NCBI GenBank assembly: GCA_023634235.1 | Contig: JAMKCF010000009.1 | Coordinates: 5,890,001-5,954,000, forward strand | DNA from: Pisaster brevispinus | Lineage: Eukaryota > Echinodermata > Asteroidea > Forcipulatida > Asteriidae | Direction of reading: 5' to 3' | Length of the DNA: 64,000 nt | Shown: one piece after another, positions 1 to 12,345 of the stretch | Layout: each line of letters starts with the position of its first letter | How positions within the stretch are numbered: the stretch's first letter is position 1 | Notes under the pieces: model-generated | What the model saw: only the letters and a program-made list of their open reading frames with translations | What the model was told of the DNA's origin: nothing | The model's database searches: none | Program-made: the position numbers and the translations under genes

Positions 1-102
1 TCGCTATTAATAACCTAGGCCTTATATTTATGTGCTAATCCATAATAAATTCAATAACTCTCTAGATTTTAAACCATATGAAGGGAATATATGTTAAAAG
101 GG

Positions 103-832
103 TACTCCTAGAACTATTCGGTTCGTTCCGCTATCGTCTCCCCGACCCTCATAGGTCATCATGTACAAAATCCTATTCGAAACTTTTTCCCCTTCACATT
201 TATGCACCTGGACTTCTCTTTTGAAAACGGAGCTCGCCAAAATTAGGCTCTATCTATTCATTGTTTTCAAAGTGAGCTCGGGGTGGGTCCAGAAAATCCA
301 CTCCGCAAAAAAAAGGTGCAAAAAATGATAAATTCCCATCGTTTATTCAGAATCGTCGCCTTCCGATAACAAAAATGGCCGCCGTCGCTTGTATCAATGG
401 TATGCTGCGCGCAACGCTGGTTCACAATAACCAACGGTTTACGTATAAAAGATAAGCCATTGATTATTGTGGACCAGTGTTGCACACAGAATACTATGCG
501 AAGGCATGTCGTGGACCAGCGTTGCACGCAGCATACCAGTGATACAAGCGACGGCGGCCATTTTGTTATCGGAAGGCGACGATTCTGAATAAACGATGGG
601 AATTTATCATTTTTTGCCCCTTTTTTTTGCGGAGTGGATTTTCTGGACCCACCCCGAGCTCACTTTGAAAACAATGAATAGATAGAGCCTAATTTTGGCG
701 AGCTCCGTTTTCAAAAGAGAAGTCCAGGTGCATAAACGTGAAGGGGAAAAAGTTTCGAATAGGATTTTGTACATGATGACCTATGAGGGTCGGGGAGACG
801 ATAGCGGAACGAACCGAATAGTTCTAGGAGTA
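103..832. repeat. Large fold-back (inverted-repeat) element
   Basis: The left arm (about 103-428) returns as reverse complement in the right arm (about 510-832). Near-identical segments include a run around 'ggtgggtccagaaaatcc' in the left arm and its complement near 640. The roughly 80-base centre is partly repetitive: it holds two related copies of a 'gaccagcgttgcac'-type segment. No transposase ORF is visible, so a MITE or fold-back element is the likeliest reading. It lies upstream of the first visible ataxin-3 exon and would sit in that gene's intron 1 if the start codon is outside the window. Confidence 0.85.
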
Positions 833-1436
833 TTAAAAGGGTATGTACAAAGTAGTAATATTTTGCTGGATTTTAACTTCTGTCTGAAGTGATACTTAAC
901 CCTTTTGTTCAAAAACTTGAGGGTAGAGAAATAGGTCTGCTCACCACAAACTGGGAGGTTCAATTTCATGTGACAGTCGTGCTGGCAGATTCCCATGTCG
1001 GACAACTTGTTGATAAACTTTCTGTTAAAATAGGAAAACAAGTTTGAAAATTTGTTTGCAAGACAAATGCATCCCGCCAACAATGTAGAAGCCGCCTCTG
1101 TGTCAATTTTGTGCCTCAGCCGCGCAATTTTTATTTGTGTGGGCATACTTTAGTTGAAAACTCCCTAACTCAGTTAAGACATGTTAGACTATTGATAATT
1201 TCAAAAGCAAACTGAAATCCCAACTATTGACACGTCATATTAAATTACTTTTCTTCTTGTGAGTGCCCTTTGGGTGAATATGCTTTGCGCATTATAAATA
1301 TCTTTATTACTATTATTATGCCCGAGTCTCAAGTGGAAGCTGTTTTTAAAACAAAGCCTGAAGTTTATTGCCCAAGCTGAAACTGTATATTTTATTATTA
1401 AGGTTTTTTTTTCTTCATTGTTTTGTTTTTCAACAG

Positions 1437-4400
1437 CAAGAGGGCTCACTGTGTGCCCAGCACTGTCTGAACTCACTTCTTCAAGGTCAGTATTGTGGAT
1501 AACAGGCTGTATCCAAATTAGCAGCTACAGCTTTGGCTACCACTGTTGCTAAGGGTGTTCTTAAAGACGTCCTATACTTCTACACATGATGACGCGCAAA
1601 TGCAGCTGTAGTCTCTACTTCAGACACAGCCTCACAATCCCACAAAAGTTAATTTTACAAAAAAATACCATCATCAATAAACAAATGGATGAAATTGCTT
1701 GAAAAGAAACACAAAAAATCTCCCATTTGGGTTTTATTCTGAACTTTTTGTAAAAGAAGTACTTGTATTATTAATTTAACTATCACTTGGGATATCTGTG
1801 AAATATTGTTTTTTAAAGACTGCAAAGAAAATTCCTACTTTACCATGAAGTATTATATTTTCTAACAGTTTCTGTAGAATGTGCACCACTTACTTTTGGA
1901 AAACCATTGGCTTTACATTTATTTCAAAGGACAAAGCAACGTTATATAAACTTGTTTGGCCGGGCTAGGATTCAAACCAAGATTCTGTAAGAAACAGAAA
2001 AAAACACTTTAAATAAGTATGGCCACGGCACTCCACTAGCCACTGTCAAGTGTCGAAGTGGTTTTGTCGGACAAATATTGTTTTTATTATTTATTTAATG
2101 TCATTTAATTTATTTTAATTTAATCTGCACAAGTCACTACTGAATTGAGATCAAAGCTTGCCAGGGAACAATGAATGCCAATTACATGCATTTTTTTGGC
2201 CACTTTATTTACCCTAGGTCCTTATTTTAGTGCTGTGGACTTGGGAGTCATCGGAAGGGATCTTGATGAAGATGAGAGAGCAACCATGGCTGAAGGAGAC
2301 ATCAATTCTCCTGAATATCTCAGGTTTATTGAGGTAACTTTTATGATGTTCACTGAAAGTCTATTCTTCAAATGATCTTAATTCTTCCATGAAGTTTGAT
2401 ATCAGGGCTCAATTTCATTAAGCTGTTAAGCATTTAAAAAAAAAATGCTTAGCAAAGAAAAAATCTTGCTTAGTAGAAACAGACCTACCAGCCAAACTAT
2501 CATGAATTGTATATTGTTTGAGACTGGTTCCCCTCATTTTTGTTAGCTGGAAATATTGCCAAATACCATTTTCTACTTAGCAGCTTTATGATATTGGGTC
2601 AGGAGATGTTGACCTTTTGCACAAATAAGTTTTTCAATACCTTCAAAGCAATAATCTAGCTGTGGATGTGGATAACGTATCTAAGATGTGGATAACGTAT
2701 CTCGAGAAGTACATGGTTTTTGTGCTTCATTCCTTCTGTAGCAACCATCGAGCAATATGGATGACAGTGGATATTTCTCAGTACAGGTCATAGGTCGAGC
2801 CATGAAAGTCTGGGGCCTAGACCTCCTTCCGTTTGGTAGTACAGAGGCAGTGGAGGCAAATATACATCCAGAGTAAGTGAAAGCCATGCAAAGGTACAGA
2901 GTAGATGATCTCGGGCGTGAAAACTTGAGACATCAGAAGTCATGTATTTTTTGTAAGTGAGTCATCCTAACAAGTTTCCGGAAAAACAAATGGCAAAAGG
3001 GTTTGTCAAACTCAGAGGATGAGATTATTTAGTATTGGTTGTCTCGAAAAGCTGCAAAGTAGTACAAAAATGCCAAACAATTCATTGAATGATATCACTT
3101 TTACATCAGAAGTGTGAACATTAACATTTTGGTTTGCCATTTACTGAAGATTTCCCAACATTGAAAGAAAATATGGCATTCAGTGTGGATAGTGATATGT
3201 ACCCTTTGATATTCAGATTCAAGCCATTGTCTAGTAATTTCAGAGGCTGAAATTGTTCCATTTTCCGTTGACATATTAAATTTTTTCCTCAGACGTGAGA
3301 AGGCTTTTATATGCAACTTCAAGGATCACTGGTTGACCATCAGGAAGATTGGCCGACAGTGGTTTAATCTCAACTCATTACTCACAGGCCCAGAGCTCAT
3401 TTCAGATACATACCTTGCTATGTTTCTTATGCAACTGCAAGAAGAAGGTTGGTTTGGTCCCACCTTCTTGAAAAGTTGGCTCAGAAGTTTCCTAGATTTC
3501 CACAAACCGATTAGACTGATGCATGTTATCATTATTATTTGGTTATAAACCCATACACCGATGTTTGTTAAGAACTGTATACTCAGTACTTTCCTGATTC
3601 CTTTGAAAAAAATCCACAGGCATATTACTCAAACCCACAACAGGATTCAAACCCACAACGTTTGCCATTGTAGAGCAGATGTCTTACCAAAGGAGATGAA
3701 TTTTTAGAATTCGGGGAGTTATGGCTAATGTATCATCGGGTTTCTACTCCATCAGTATCAAGGTTTTTTATCTGTGAAGATAAGGGGATCAGGTTGGCTC
3801 AGGGGTTTCTTTCCCTGCCTGTCACCTCTGTGGGCCCCGGTTCAACTTCCACCTATAGACCGGAGCCTTGCTATGGATTGGATTTTCAGTTCCTACCTTA
3901 GTGATTTCGTGGGTTTTCTTCATTTGGAGTTTCCCTTCCACATCTAAAACTGAACATCCTGTTATTAACATAAATCATGTATTAAAGTCAACAATATGAC
4001 TCACATTCAACAGACACTATAAACACGATTACAAAAAATGAACAACTATGGAAACAAATGGAAGTAACAGAATTTAGTGCTCACAAGAGTAGTTTGTTGA
4101 AATGGGGTTTTTTAAAAATAATTTTCTAAAGCAGTTTTATTTTGACACTTGAGAATGATAATTGTGCATATTGTGATTGTCCATTTTGTTCTGTGACAGG
4201 GTACTCGTTGTTTGTAGTCAGAGGCACGTTACCAGATAATGAAGCGGACCAGCTCCTCAATCTCATCCCAGTCGTTCAGACGATAAAACCCCGCTTACTG
4301 GTTGACCTCGCCCAGCAACAAACAACAGCATCAACCTCAACCTCAACGGGGGAATCTTCCTCGGGAAGGAGGATGGAAAGCCAGAGTTCAGAAACCAGGG

Positions 4401-5877
4401 ATACCTCAAGAGGCGAGAGACTGGGCGGCGGCCCTGGGGATGACAACAGTCAAGGTGTAGCTCATGCTATGAAACTCAGCATGCAAGGTAGTACCTGACT
4501 CTCCTGTGATAGTTGCTGATACCCAAAAGAATTTCATAAATTACCATCGAGATTGATAAACTTTATAGTGGGCTTGATGCACGTTATTTATAACTGGCAG
4601 GAATTCACCAAACTGTCCCTATCTAAACACGATTAATTAGCATAATTTTGTTGTGTTTAAATACTTTTTGTGTCTAAGCAGCTCAATAATATTGAGCCCA
4701 GCTCCGAGACCGAAACCATGTTGTAAATTAGTTTCACTGTACTTGCTGCAAATGCCTGGCGCGAACACCCATCAGTGTGCCCTGTCATTGCCAATACACA
4801 GATAAAAGCAAGATCCAAAGAAAAATCTCGTAAAATCATGAACTATTAGACAGTGATGAACAACTTCAGACTTTTGTCTGAATTCCTACTTTTCAAAGTC
4901 TGCCTGGTAAACGAAAAAAATGCTTTAATTTTCTTAAACTTAAATAAGACAGGCTCTTTTGATCTACTGCTCTAGTGCTGAGGATACTGTTTCCATAAGC
5001 TCCTTGGAATCTATAACTCTAGGAGTTATCAAAAGGTAGCAATGCCATCATTTCAATGTACCTCCTAAGATCTGGATCCTAGTTTCAGACTTTTTTCATC
5101 AGCAGCAACTCTCGCCCCTGTATCAGAGCTGACTTGTAAATTCTAACTGATTTGACTCATGGTTGTTGTTTGTGGATTCTTTTTCTATGAAGGAGTGGGA
5201 GAACTTAGCGTAGATGAGAAAGTAGATGCTGAAGACCTTCGGAGAAAAAGACAAGCATTCTTTGACAGGTAATTTATCAATTGATGAGCATATTGTCTGT
5301 TTTTGTTTGCCATTCTCTTGTGAAATAACAGTATTTTGTGAAACATTCAACATTTTGGTTTTTGAGTTTTCATGTTTGTATTTTAGTGTTTTGTAGTATT
5401 TTTGTTGTTGTATGAGATGAGTGTAAATAGGTATCCACAGGGCCCCTTTTGTTTACCAAGTCAAATTTTTTGTTTTAGACTAGTTTCCACAATTGTCTGT
5501 CTTAGATATGTAAGCATTTGTTCTAAATCAAGACTGTTTTCGTCCACCGCAGACAGCAGAATCAAGAAGTTCAACCATCAAAAGACCAAGCTGACTTCCT
5601 TCCAAGGGAAGAACATAATAGTCCTGCTGCCGCACACCCACACACCCAAGTCCAAGCTGGTCAGGCAGGGCTATCAGAACCCACCCCAGGGGAAACAAAC
5701 TATCAAGAACCAGGTGCAATCGGATGTGCTCACGGAACGGAACACTTTGCAAATGATGATCAAATGACTGAGGAGGCGATGCTAGAGATAGCCATCCAGA
5801 TGTCGTTGAGCGGAACGCAGAAACAAAGTTCAGTGACTGAAACACAACTTCAACAGCAGCACGGGAACGGATCATGA
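1437..5877 (+). CDS. ATXN3: Ataxin-3 (Josephin-domain deubiquitinase), first exon not seen
   Basis: Ataxin-3 is a cysteine protease that trims ubiquitin chains in protein quality control. Seven exons join in phase: 1437-1485, 2218-2333, 2742-2872, 3293-3447, 4200-4487, 5193-5268 and 5553-5877 (TGA), giving about 379 residues. The usual family N-terminus (Met plus about eight residues) was not found. The Josephin domain is complete for catalysis. The active Cys is in SLCAQHC (codon 1452-1454), the His in KDHW (3327-3329) and the Asn in QWFNLNS (3366-3368). GPELISDTYLA is a family hallmark. Ubiquitin-interacting motifs follow: one ending in AMKLSMQG at the exon 4200-4487 boundary, and a C-terminal one (EEAMLEIAIQMSLS) near 5770-5815. 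Where human ataxin-3 has its long polyglutamine, this protein reads only RQQNQ. The gene is convergent with the B3GAT gene. Identity is near certain; splice sites were read by eye. Confidence 0.93.
2406..2600. repeat. Inverted-repeat element, 'caatttcat' family (diverged copy)
   Basis: The left end 'ggctcaatttcattaagctg' is mirrored by 'cagctttatgatattgggtc' at the right end. It is a diverged member of the family whose better copies are at 11036, 39639, 48544 and 56224. It lies in an ataxin-3 intron. Confidence 0.6.
3610..3690 (-). repeat. tRNA-like repeat fragment
   Basis: The minus strand reads 'gtaagacatctgctctac' followed about 20 bases later by a B-box-like 'gggtttgaatcc'. The fold looks incomplete and the copy sits inside an ataxin-3 intron, so a tRNA-derived SINE remnant is more likely than a working tRNA gene. 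Confidence 0.4.
3787..3955 (+). repeat. tRNA-derived SINE, family 2 (plus orientation)
   Basis: An A-box-like 'ggttggctcagggg' and a B-box-like 'ccggttcaacttcc' are spaced as in a tRNA promoter. A shared tail follows (gagccttgc, ggattttcag, then a pyrimidine-rich stretch). The copy at 13278-13436 matches along the same length. It lies in an ataxin-3 intron. Confidence 0.6.
4575..4690. repeat. Fragment of the 'caatttcat' inverted-repeat family
   Basis: It contains the typical interior 'cataattttgttgtgttt' and an end resembling 'ctaagcagctcaataatatt' with 'gagccca' after it, but no matching left terminus. It is probably a truncated copy, lying in an ataxin-3 intron. Confidence 0.4.
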
Positions 5878-6224
5878 GTTATGACTGTTTGTACTGGTTA
5901 AATCTGCAATATAATGCAAGCTGTTTGGTTTCGTGAACAGCAATTAGTTAAAAAACTAACCTATTCAATTTTCAAAGTTGGCCGATAAGTAGGCTGTTTG
6001 CTTTCAGTTAAACAACATCAGTAAAAAATGCAGTTTGTAGTAATAATAACAATACACAGTTTTTATGTAGAGCTTTATCACAACCGAGGGCGTCTTAAAG
6101 CACTCGTTATTTTTTCTACAAGCTATGCGGAGCTAATTCAAAACGTAAGACCCATTTATTTAAATAACACCATGATACGGTTTACGAGGTGCTATGGCAC
6201 AATCTGCTGCCAACTTTACTAGAA

Positions 6225-6440
6225 AACACCGGGATGAACCCCCTTCTCTTAAAGATAAGTGTACTTTTACGTGCATTACTCACCATTGGCTTTACATGCC
6301 ATCCAAAGGACAAAAGAATAACGGTTAAGGTGCCTTGCTTAAGGACACAAGCGTCAAGACCGGGATTCGAACCCACACTCTGCTGGTCAGAAACACCAGA
6401 GCTTGATTGAGTCTAGAGCGATTGACTGCTCAGCCATGAC
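6225..6440 (-). repeat. tRNA-Leu-derived SINE (minus orientation)
   Basis: Read on the minus strand, the element starts with a tRNA-like head: A-box around 'catggctgagcagtcaat', then 'actcaagctctggtgtttc', and B-box 'gtgggttcgaatcc'. The body that follows ('gtccttaagcaaggcacct') is shared with copies at 15681, 22231 and 36472. The CAA triplet in the anticodon position and the long variable arm suggest derivation from tRNA-Leu. Confidence 0.7.
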
Positions 6441-6540
6441 AAAGCATTTGTAGAATAACATGCTCCTCCGAATGGAGGATGAACCCGCCAAACCCACGCC
6501 CTGGGACGGTCATGTACACTGTACACTGTACGCCTAAGAC

Positions 6541-6720
6541 TAAAGCCCGGTTCATACTTCCTACGAATTCGAAGCGAATTTTGACGTCACAGGGCCGTTT
6601 TCGCAGCGAATGTTTCGCAGGAGTTGAGCACATTTCAACTGCTGCGAATTATTCGTTGCGAATTTGTGACGTCAATATTCGCTTCGCATTCGCGTTCGCA
6701 GGAAGTATGAACCGGGCTTA
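6541..6720. repeat. Inverted-repeat element, 'gcccggttcatacttcct' family
   Basis: The ends mirror each other: 'agcccggttcatacttcct' at the left and 'aggaagtatgaaccgggct' at the right. The interior is also partly palindromic (cgaagcgaattttgacgtca against tgacgtcaatattcgcttcg). A diverged copy is present near 50350. It is a MITE-like element without coding capacity. Confidence 0.8.
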
Positions 6721-6735
6721 AGAGAAGGGATCATG

Positions 6736-7100
6736 TCAGGCCTGGAATTACATGGAGGCCATGACGGCCATGACGGCCATGCCCTCTGTTGCCCCTTTTC
6801 TTGACCTTGGTGCTCCTTCAAAACTTTCATGTAGACTTAAAGGTTTTCCCATGGAAGCAAAGTGTTAGCCAGAGGGGTGACTGGGTGTCTTTTGGACACC
6901 CTTTTTAAAATTTGGACGCCCAGTTTTATCTGTCATTTACATTTAAATGTATTGTAAGTGATTAATTTGGGCACCATGTTTTTAAATTTCCAGCAAATTT
7001 GGACACCCTTTTACCAAATCCTTGCTAAAACCTTGTATGGAAGTGCCCTCTTCGATATGAAAATGGGCTTGCCTGCCTCTCAAGGATGAGATTCCAGGCC
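6736..7100. repeat. Dispersed repeat, 'caggcctggaatt' family
   Basis: It begins 'tcaggcctggaattacatgg' and ends 'gatgagattccaggcc', giving short terminal inverted repeats. The interior holds a small tandem repeat of 'ccatgacgg'. Related copies are at 28398, 42676 (opposite orientation) and 45136. It has no coding capacity. Confidence 0.65.
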
Positions 7101-7476
7101 CACAGAACCACCGGTTCTTTTCAGAACCTACACTAATCAAAAGAGATTTTCACACGGTGTTACCGCAAACCTTACTTAGGTACCCCCAGAACTTGTAAAT
7201 GGTTAAAAGCACTTACAGGTAGTATCATGAGTATCATGTTTTTTTGTCAGCAGATGATTCATAACCATTTTCAATCCATTATTAGCAACCACACATGCTT
7301 ACAAATCTTCATACCTGTGTATGAAAACCTGTATTGAGTATATGTTTGTTTTTTCTACTGCACTAAGCACCAAAGTTTACCTACAGAAAAAAAAAGCTTT
7401 ATGAAATTGGATTCTGTTTTCTGCATGGTATCATACTTTTACACAAAGTGTGCGACTATTCAATATCATAAAGCCT

Positions 7477-7870
7477 GGGCCCAATTTCATAAAGACTGTA
7501 AGCAAAACAAGCTGTGCACAGAAAAATCTTGCTTAGCAGATTAAAGGTTACAAACTAAAAGACTAGTCTTGGTTCTAAGACACACAAATTGTGTTGTCAC
7601 AAAAACCTAATCGCTATCTTATTGGCTATCACCCCATAAACCACTCACACTAGAGGGCCCTCTGTTGGTGAGTGGTTTAGATAGCAGTTCAGATAGCCGT
7701 TGGGTTTTTCGTGACTACATGCGTTCGTGATTACACAACTGGAGCATCTTGGAACCAAGACTTCTAAAATACCTTTACATTGCTGCGACTGGTACCTCAC
7801 TAATTTCTTGCTTACCAAAACATTTGCTTAGCAGAATTTCTTGCTTAACACTGTATGCAAATGCCATGGA
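7477..7870. repeat. 'gggcccaatttcat' element with a nested palindrome
   Basis: The left terminus 'gggcccaatttcataaagac' starts a family element whose interior is split. From about 7565 to 7765 lies a second inverted repeat, with 'agtcttggttctaagac' on one side and 'cttggaaccaagact' on the other. Family-type interior ('ttgcttaccaaaacatttgc') resumes after it. This looks like one element inserted in another, but the right terminus is unclear. Confidence 0.5.
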
Positions 7871-10800
7871 AGCTATCATGATCAACATGTAATGTAAGTC
7901 TCTTCATAACTGATTACTAATAAATTGTATTTTATGATATGGATCTACTGGTCTTTTTGCTCTCCTGAAACTGAGGCTAGAAAGTTGAAACAATCAGGTC
8001 AAAAGATTATAGAGCATTAAGGGTGCAAGATTTGGAACTGGAGTTCTCTCTGTTGTTGGAACGTAAAATATGAACGGGCGCCATTTCAGCAAGCAAATGT
8101 TTTGTTATATCATCGATATCAATAGTCATTGTCTCCACTGATCTATTGCTGCATCAAAAGAGTTGTTTGCACTTTTCACATTTTTGCGCCTTTTTGCACC
8201 TTTGGTGCTCTATAATACTTGGTCAGGTCCCGTTTTGATGTATTGGTACTTGATGGCGATGGCGTGCTTCTTTTGTTCAGTTGAAGAGAACACTAGAAAA
8301 GTTTCCAGATGAGTATGCAAGATAGGCTGTTTTCGAAAAACCATGGCTTAGGTTTGAGCTCCGGCTTGGGCTCTGTCCACCTGTTTGAAATCCCATACTA
8401 AGTGCAAGTTTAGAAAATGACTGACAGAGCCAGAGCCTATAAGCCAAAGTTGTGGTTTAGAAAGTGGCCATAATTACAGCATTCAAAATGCATTTATTCT
8501 GAGCTGATATGGTTCAGAAGTGGATGATTCATTATCAGTTTCTTATGGATTCCAATCTGAACAAGAATCATTCACAAAACTAATCTTTTTATTGCAATAG
8601 GTGCTTAAATATTAAATATCTGAATGTTTAAAGGAGCTTTTGGAAATTTTTTCTGTTTTTGTCTGTTGCCACTTGTGTAAAATCTCACTAAGGAGGATGA
8701 ATAATGTGGCCAGTCTCTAGCAGAAAATGGTGCATGGGGTAAAAGTGTATACTTTGCAAATATTACCAGGAAGCCTGTCAAGGAAATATGCATTGCACAC
8801 TATTTTACACTGTAGCTTGCAAATTTTGGCGCCAAGTAGCTCTTTAAAAGTTTGGCCTAGGTTTCAAAAACTTAAAAAGTGCCTTATGTTATGGAAATTC
8901 TTTAAGTAATGTTCCTTTTGCCACTTGTATAGATAAATCCATGAGTGATAGCGAAACATGTAGAAGCTGGGTACAACAGAAACGTTACCCGTTTTGAAAT
9001 GACTGTAAGTCAAGAGTTTGGAAAATGTTTAATGCAAAGCAGCCATTTAGGTTGAATTGAGATCAACTAATTATGGCTCCATGCAGTTTTACAAAAAGTG
9101 CCTCGAGTAAACATGGAGTGCTAAGGGAATGTGCAGTCAAGGCCAGTCCTCCAGCTTGTGTTTGTGGAGCACTACCCCGAAAAAGAATGTTATTTTGTAA
9201 ATTTCACAGAAAGAAACCTGATGCAGTTTTGTTAAATAATGTTTTGTTTAATTGTACAAAATGAAGTACTTTGGCTCTTGAATGTCAAAATCAGTGTATA
9301 TTAAAAACCTTGCCCATCCAAATCCAATTCAGGAAGTTGTCTGATTAGGGGGATTTGGGTCTGTAGGCCTTAATAACAATAGACCTTATGCACTGTCATT
9401 GTCACGCCACCATCGTTGGGGTAAAACAATGACAAAACAATGGAAATGCACAGATTTGTACGTGCAGCACACTGGTACAGGATTGGTACGGGTGAGGGTG
9501 CACTTCTCATTGTTGTAACGTGTATAATGGTTAATTGCTTGTCCCTTGGCAGGAGTATCACCCTTAACCAAGTTCAAATATTTTGGTGATGAATTACCGG
9601 ACTGGATTCAAGAGGGTCTGTAGCCAAAGACACTAAGCGGATAGGGCTTAATATTTTGGCTACTTCACTCAATTTTGAACAGATTTTTGCCAACGTTGTA
9701 CCTTGCCTTCAACCAAGGAAAACAAACCCTTAAGAAAGCAGTTTTTTATCCCAGATTGTTTCAATCATTGTTACTTTTCTGAAATATTATTGGCAGCAGT
9801 AGTATTCCAGACCTTTTTTAAAGGGGAAAAGAAATTACAGTTCTCAATCATCCTAAAAGAAAAACACCCCAAAACTGTTTGAGATTCTTTGACTATTTAA
9901 CCACATTGGCAATTACCAGAAGGCAGGCATATAAATGGTTTGTTGAAAATACATTTCTTTATTAAAATGTTACACACAAAATAATTATAATACTCTGTTG
10001 TAATAAAAAATATAATCCATATCGGGGACTTGGACACATTTGTCAAGATCATATTTGCTCGTTGAACATTTGTATCTACTTTTGCAATAGTTTACTGTCA
10101 GTTTGCATCTTACCCCATAAAAATATAAATAGTTTAAAAAGCTGTTTATATGAAATGATTTGCCTATGTATTGCAAACCGTTATAATTTCTTAGATTAGT
10201 GGAATTTCAAACTTTGCATATTTGGGTCAGAGAGGCTTGTGGTTTGCTCCAGTTGAAGATGTCTTAGAGACTTGAAGACGGGAGCACCATGTAGAAATCT
10301 CTTGAAAAAACCAAAGATTGTATGGCGCCTGCAGATGGGCAACTCTGGCTGAAATGTGTGGTATGCACTGGATGCCATTTCAGTATTAAGCAACTCTTTT
10401 GGATGCAACAATAGATTAGTACAGACACTGACCATTGCTATCAATGCAGTAACAAAACATTTGCTTGTTGAAATGGCGCACATGCTGTACTTTATGTTCC
10501 AACAATAGGTAGAGCTCCAGTTGCCCGTCTTGCAGCGCTATATTATCATTGGTAAAATGTATTCAAACTTGTCTGTGTTCATTGTATTAACTGCATATTC
10601 TATACACAAATTTGACCTGAATAAGTAATTAACCTTTCACACACAAACTGCACATGCAAAGGTAGAGTGGTATGAGGTTTTAAATATATGCATGTCCAAG
10701 GAATGTTAGCAATACTGTACAGGTTTGCCCAGCAGTGACCTGTATCACAAATGTAAGTTCATGCATATTAAGCTGCAATTACTACTTTGTTTGTAGAAAT

Positions 10801-11035
10801 TGCAAACAAAATGGTAGAAACAAATAACTGCAGTCAAGGCAAACACAAATTTAAAGCCGACTTTCCCAAAATTTATTTGGGGGTTCCAACTTAAACTTTC
10901 ACAAAGGTGATTCTGGGGGTCAGGTAATTGGTGCGTTGAAACAGGGCCAATTAAACCAGCCCTGCCGATACACAGGCTGAATATTTGCCTGATTAACTCG
11001 GCCTGGGACACTGCTAAGGTTGAAGGGAGGTTACC

Positions 11036-11230
11036 CGGGCCCAATTTCATAGAGCTGTTTAAGCACTGAATATTGCTTAGTACTCTTCTGCTTAGCAAAA
11101 ATGAGCAGGATACCAGTCACAAATTGTACATGTGAAATGGTATTTTGGCTGGTCACCTGATTCCGGTAAGCATATTTTTGTTGTGCTTAGCTACTTTTTG
11201 TGCTTAAGAAGCTCTATGAAATTGGACCCA
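11036..11230. repeat. 'gggcccaatttcat' inverted-repeat element
   Basis: The left end 'gggcccaatttcatagagct' is mirrored by 'agctctatgaaattgg' followed by 'accca'. The interior is AT-rich with 'tgcttag' motifs. It is one of at least five comparable copies in the window and has no ORF, so it is probably a non-autonomous DNA transposon. Confidence 0.8.
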
Positions 11231-11740
11231 GGTTAGTGCCCATTCTTATGTTCCTTCAAAATTACTGTCCTAAGCAACATGTTTTTATGGTTTAAAGTTT
11301 GTAAGAAATTAATTTTATACTTAAAAAAGTTATCAAGAAGCTGAAACAATTTGGTGGAGATTTTGGGTATGAACAATCAAATATGAAAATACTAACGCAG
11401 AAAGTTTGTGAACAAAATAAACCACTTTTCTTTGGCACACACACATCAGTGTTTTTTAATTTGTTGAAAACAGCAATAAAACTGAGTTAATTTATGACAA
11501 CTCAAATTTGTCTTATTGAACAACATTGTGATATTGACGTAAATGTTCTAACTAAGCCCGGTTCATTAAATTCAAGTGATGCAAACAATCAGTATGCACT
11601 GTTTTCCAGTTCTGGGCTTTGTCGTTCTACAGAAAAACACAGATATGTAAAATTATTTGAATAACTCACAGTCGGCGATCTCTAACACTTGGTAAAGTAG
11701 CCTATTCAGCATTTTTGAGATGTAAAATATGCATGATATC

Positions 11741-12345
11741 ACTGTTGTAGTACTTGTACTCATTACTTGCCCCCAAGTAGTACTCGAATACTACTTGAGT
11801 ACCTTTTTGATGGCACTCGGACTCAGCTAGAAAAGTACTCATATTCAAAGTACATACTCAATACTCAACTGAAAAATTTACTGTACTCGAGGTGATGTAC
11901 ATGACACTCGACTGAAATTGTACTCGAACTTGATTTTAAGTACTCGTGGCCAAAATACGGTTGTCAAAATTGTGTCATGTTAATTTAAATCTATGCCATT
12001 GTTATCCAAATAGAGGAATAAAGCACTGGAAAAACTAAAAATGAAGTTGTCTTTGATGCATTTATTGTTATAAGTAATAGTTATTATAAAAAATATACAT
12101 TGTCATCCAGAAATTGGTTGTAAAACCCCAAAACGTGTTAATACCTCATTTTGCAGTATTTTTCTTAAAAAGTAGGCCTACTTAGGACTCATACTCCGAG
12201 ATCCAAGTACTTGGTACTCGGCTGCAGGACTCTGTACTCGGATACCAGAATACCTGGTACTCAGACACTTGTACTTGTACTTGGTGGCACAATTACTCTT
12301 TCTTGAGTATACTTGGTCACCCTAGTACTCGGCAGTAGTTGATAC
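11741..12345. repeat. TACTCG/TACTTG-rich element
   Basis: Two dense clusters of TACTCG, TACTTG and their complements (about 11745-11950 and 12180-12345) flank an AT-rich centre that contains no ORF. The motif lies in both orientations and often as local palindromes. Such subterminal motif clusters are typical of non-autonomous DNA transposons, but I cannot define exact termini or a superfamily. Confidence 0.55.
12061..12066 (-). promoter_or_regulatory. Candidate polyadenylation signal for the B3GAT gene
   Basis: An AATAAA hexamer on the minus strand, about 470 bases beyond the stop codon at 12535. It lies within the TACTCG element, so the mRNA end may be supplied by a mobile element. Position is the only support. 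Confidence 0.3.

Noticed and set aside
1..1430. Missing first exon of ataxin-3
   Set aside because: I searched for a start codon followed by the family's short N-terminus and a donor in phase with the exon at 1437 and found none; it is probably upstream of the window.
8325..8470. Decayed relative of the 'caaacctcggcttgggctcc' element
   Set aside because: Some pieces match ('gagctccggcttgggctctg' and 'cagagccagagcctataagc') but the termini are too diverged to define an element.
11741..12345. CRISPR-like or satellite array
   Set aside because: Motifs are irregularly spaced and in both orientations, with no regular repeat-spacer structure; the genome is eukaryotic.
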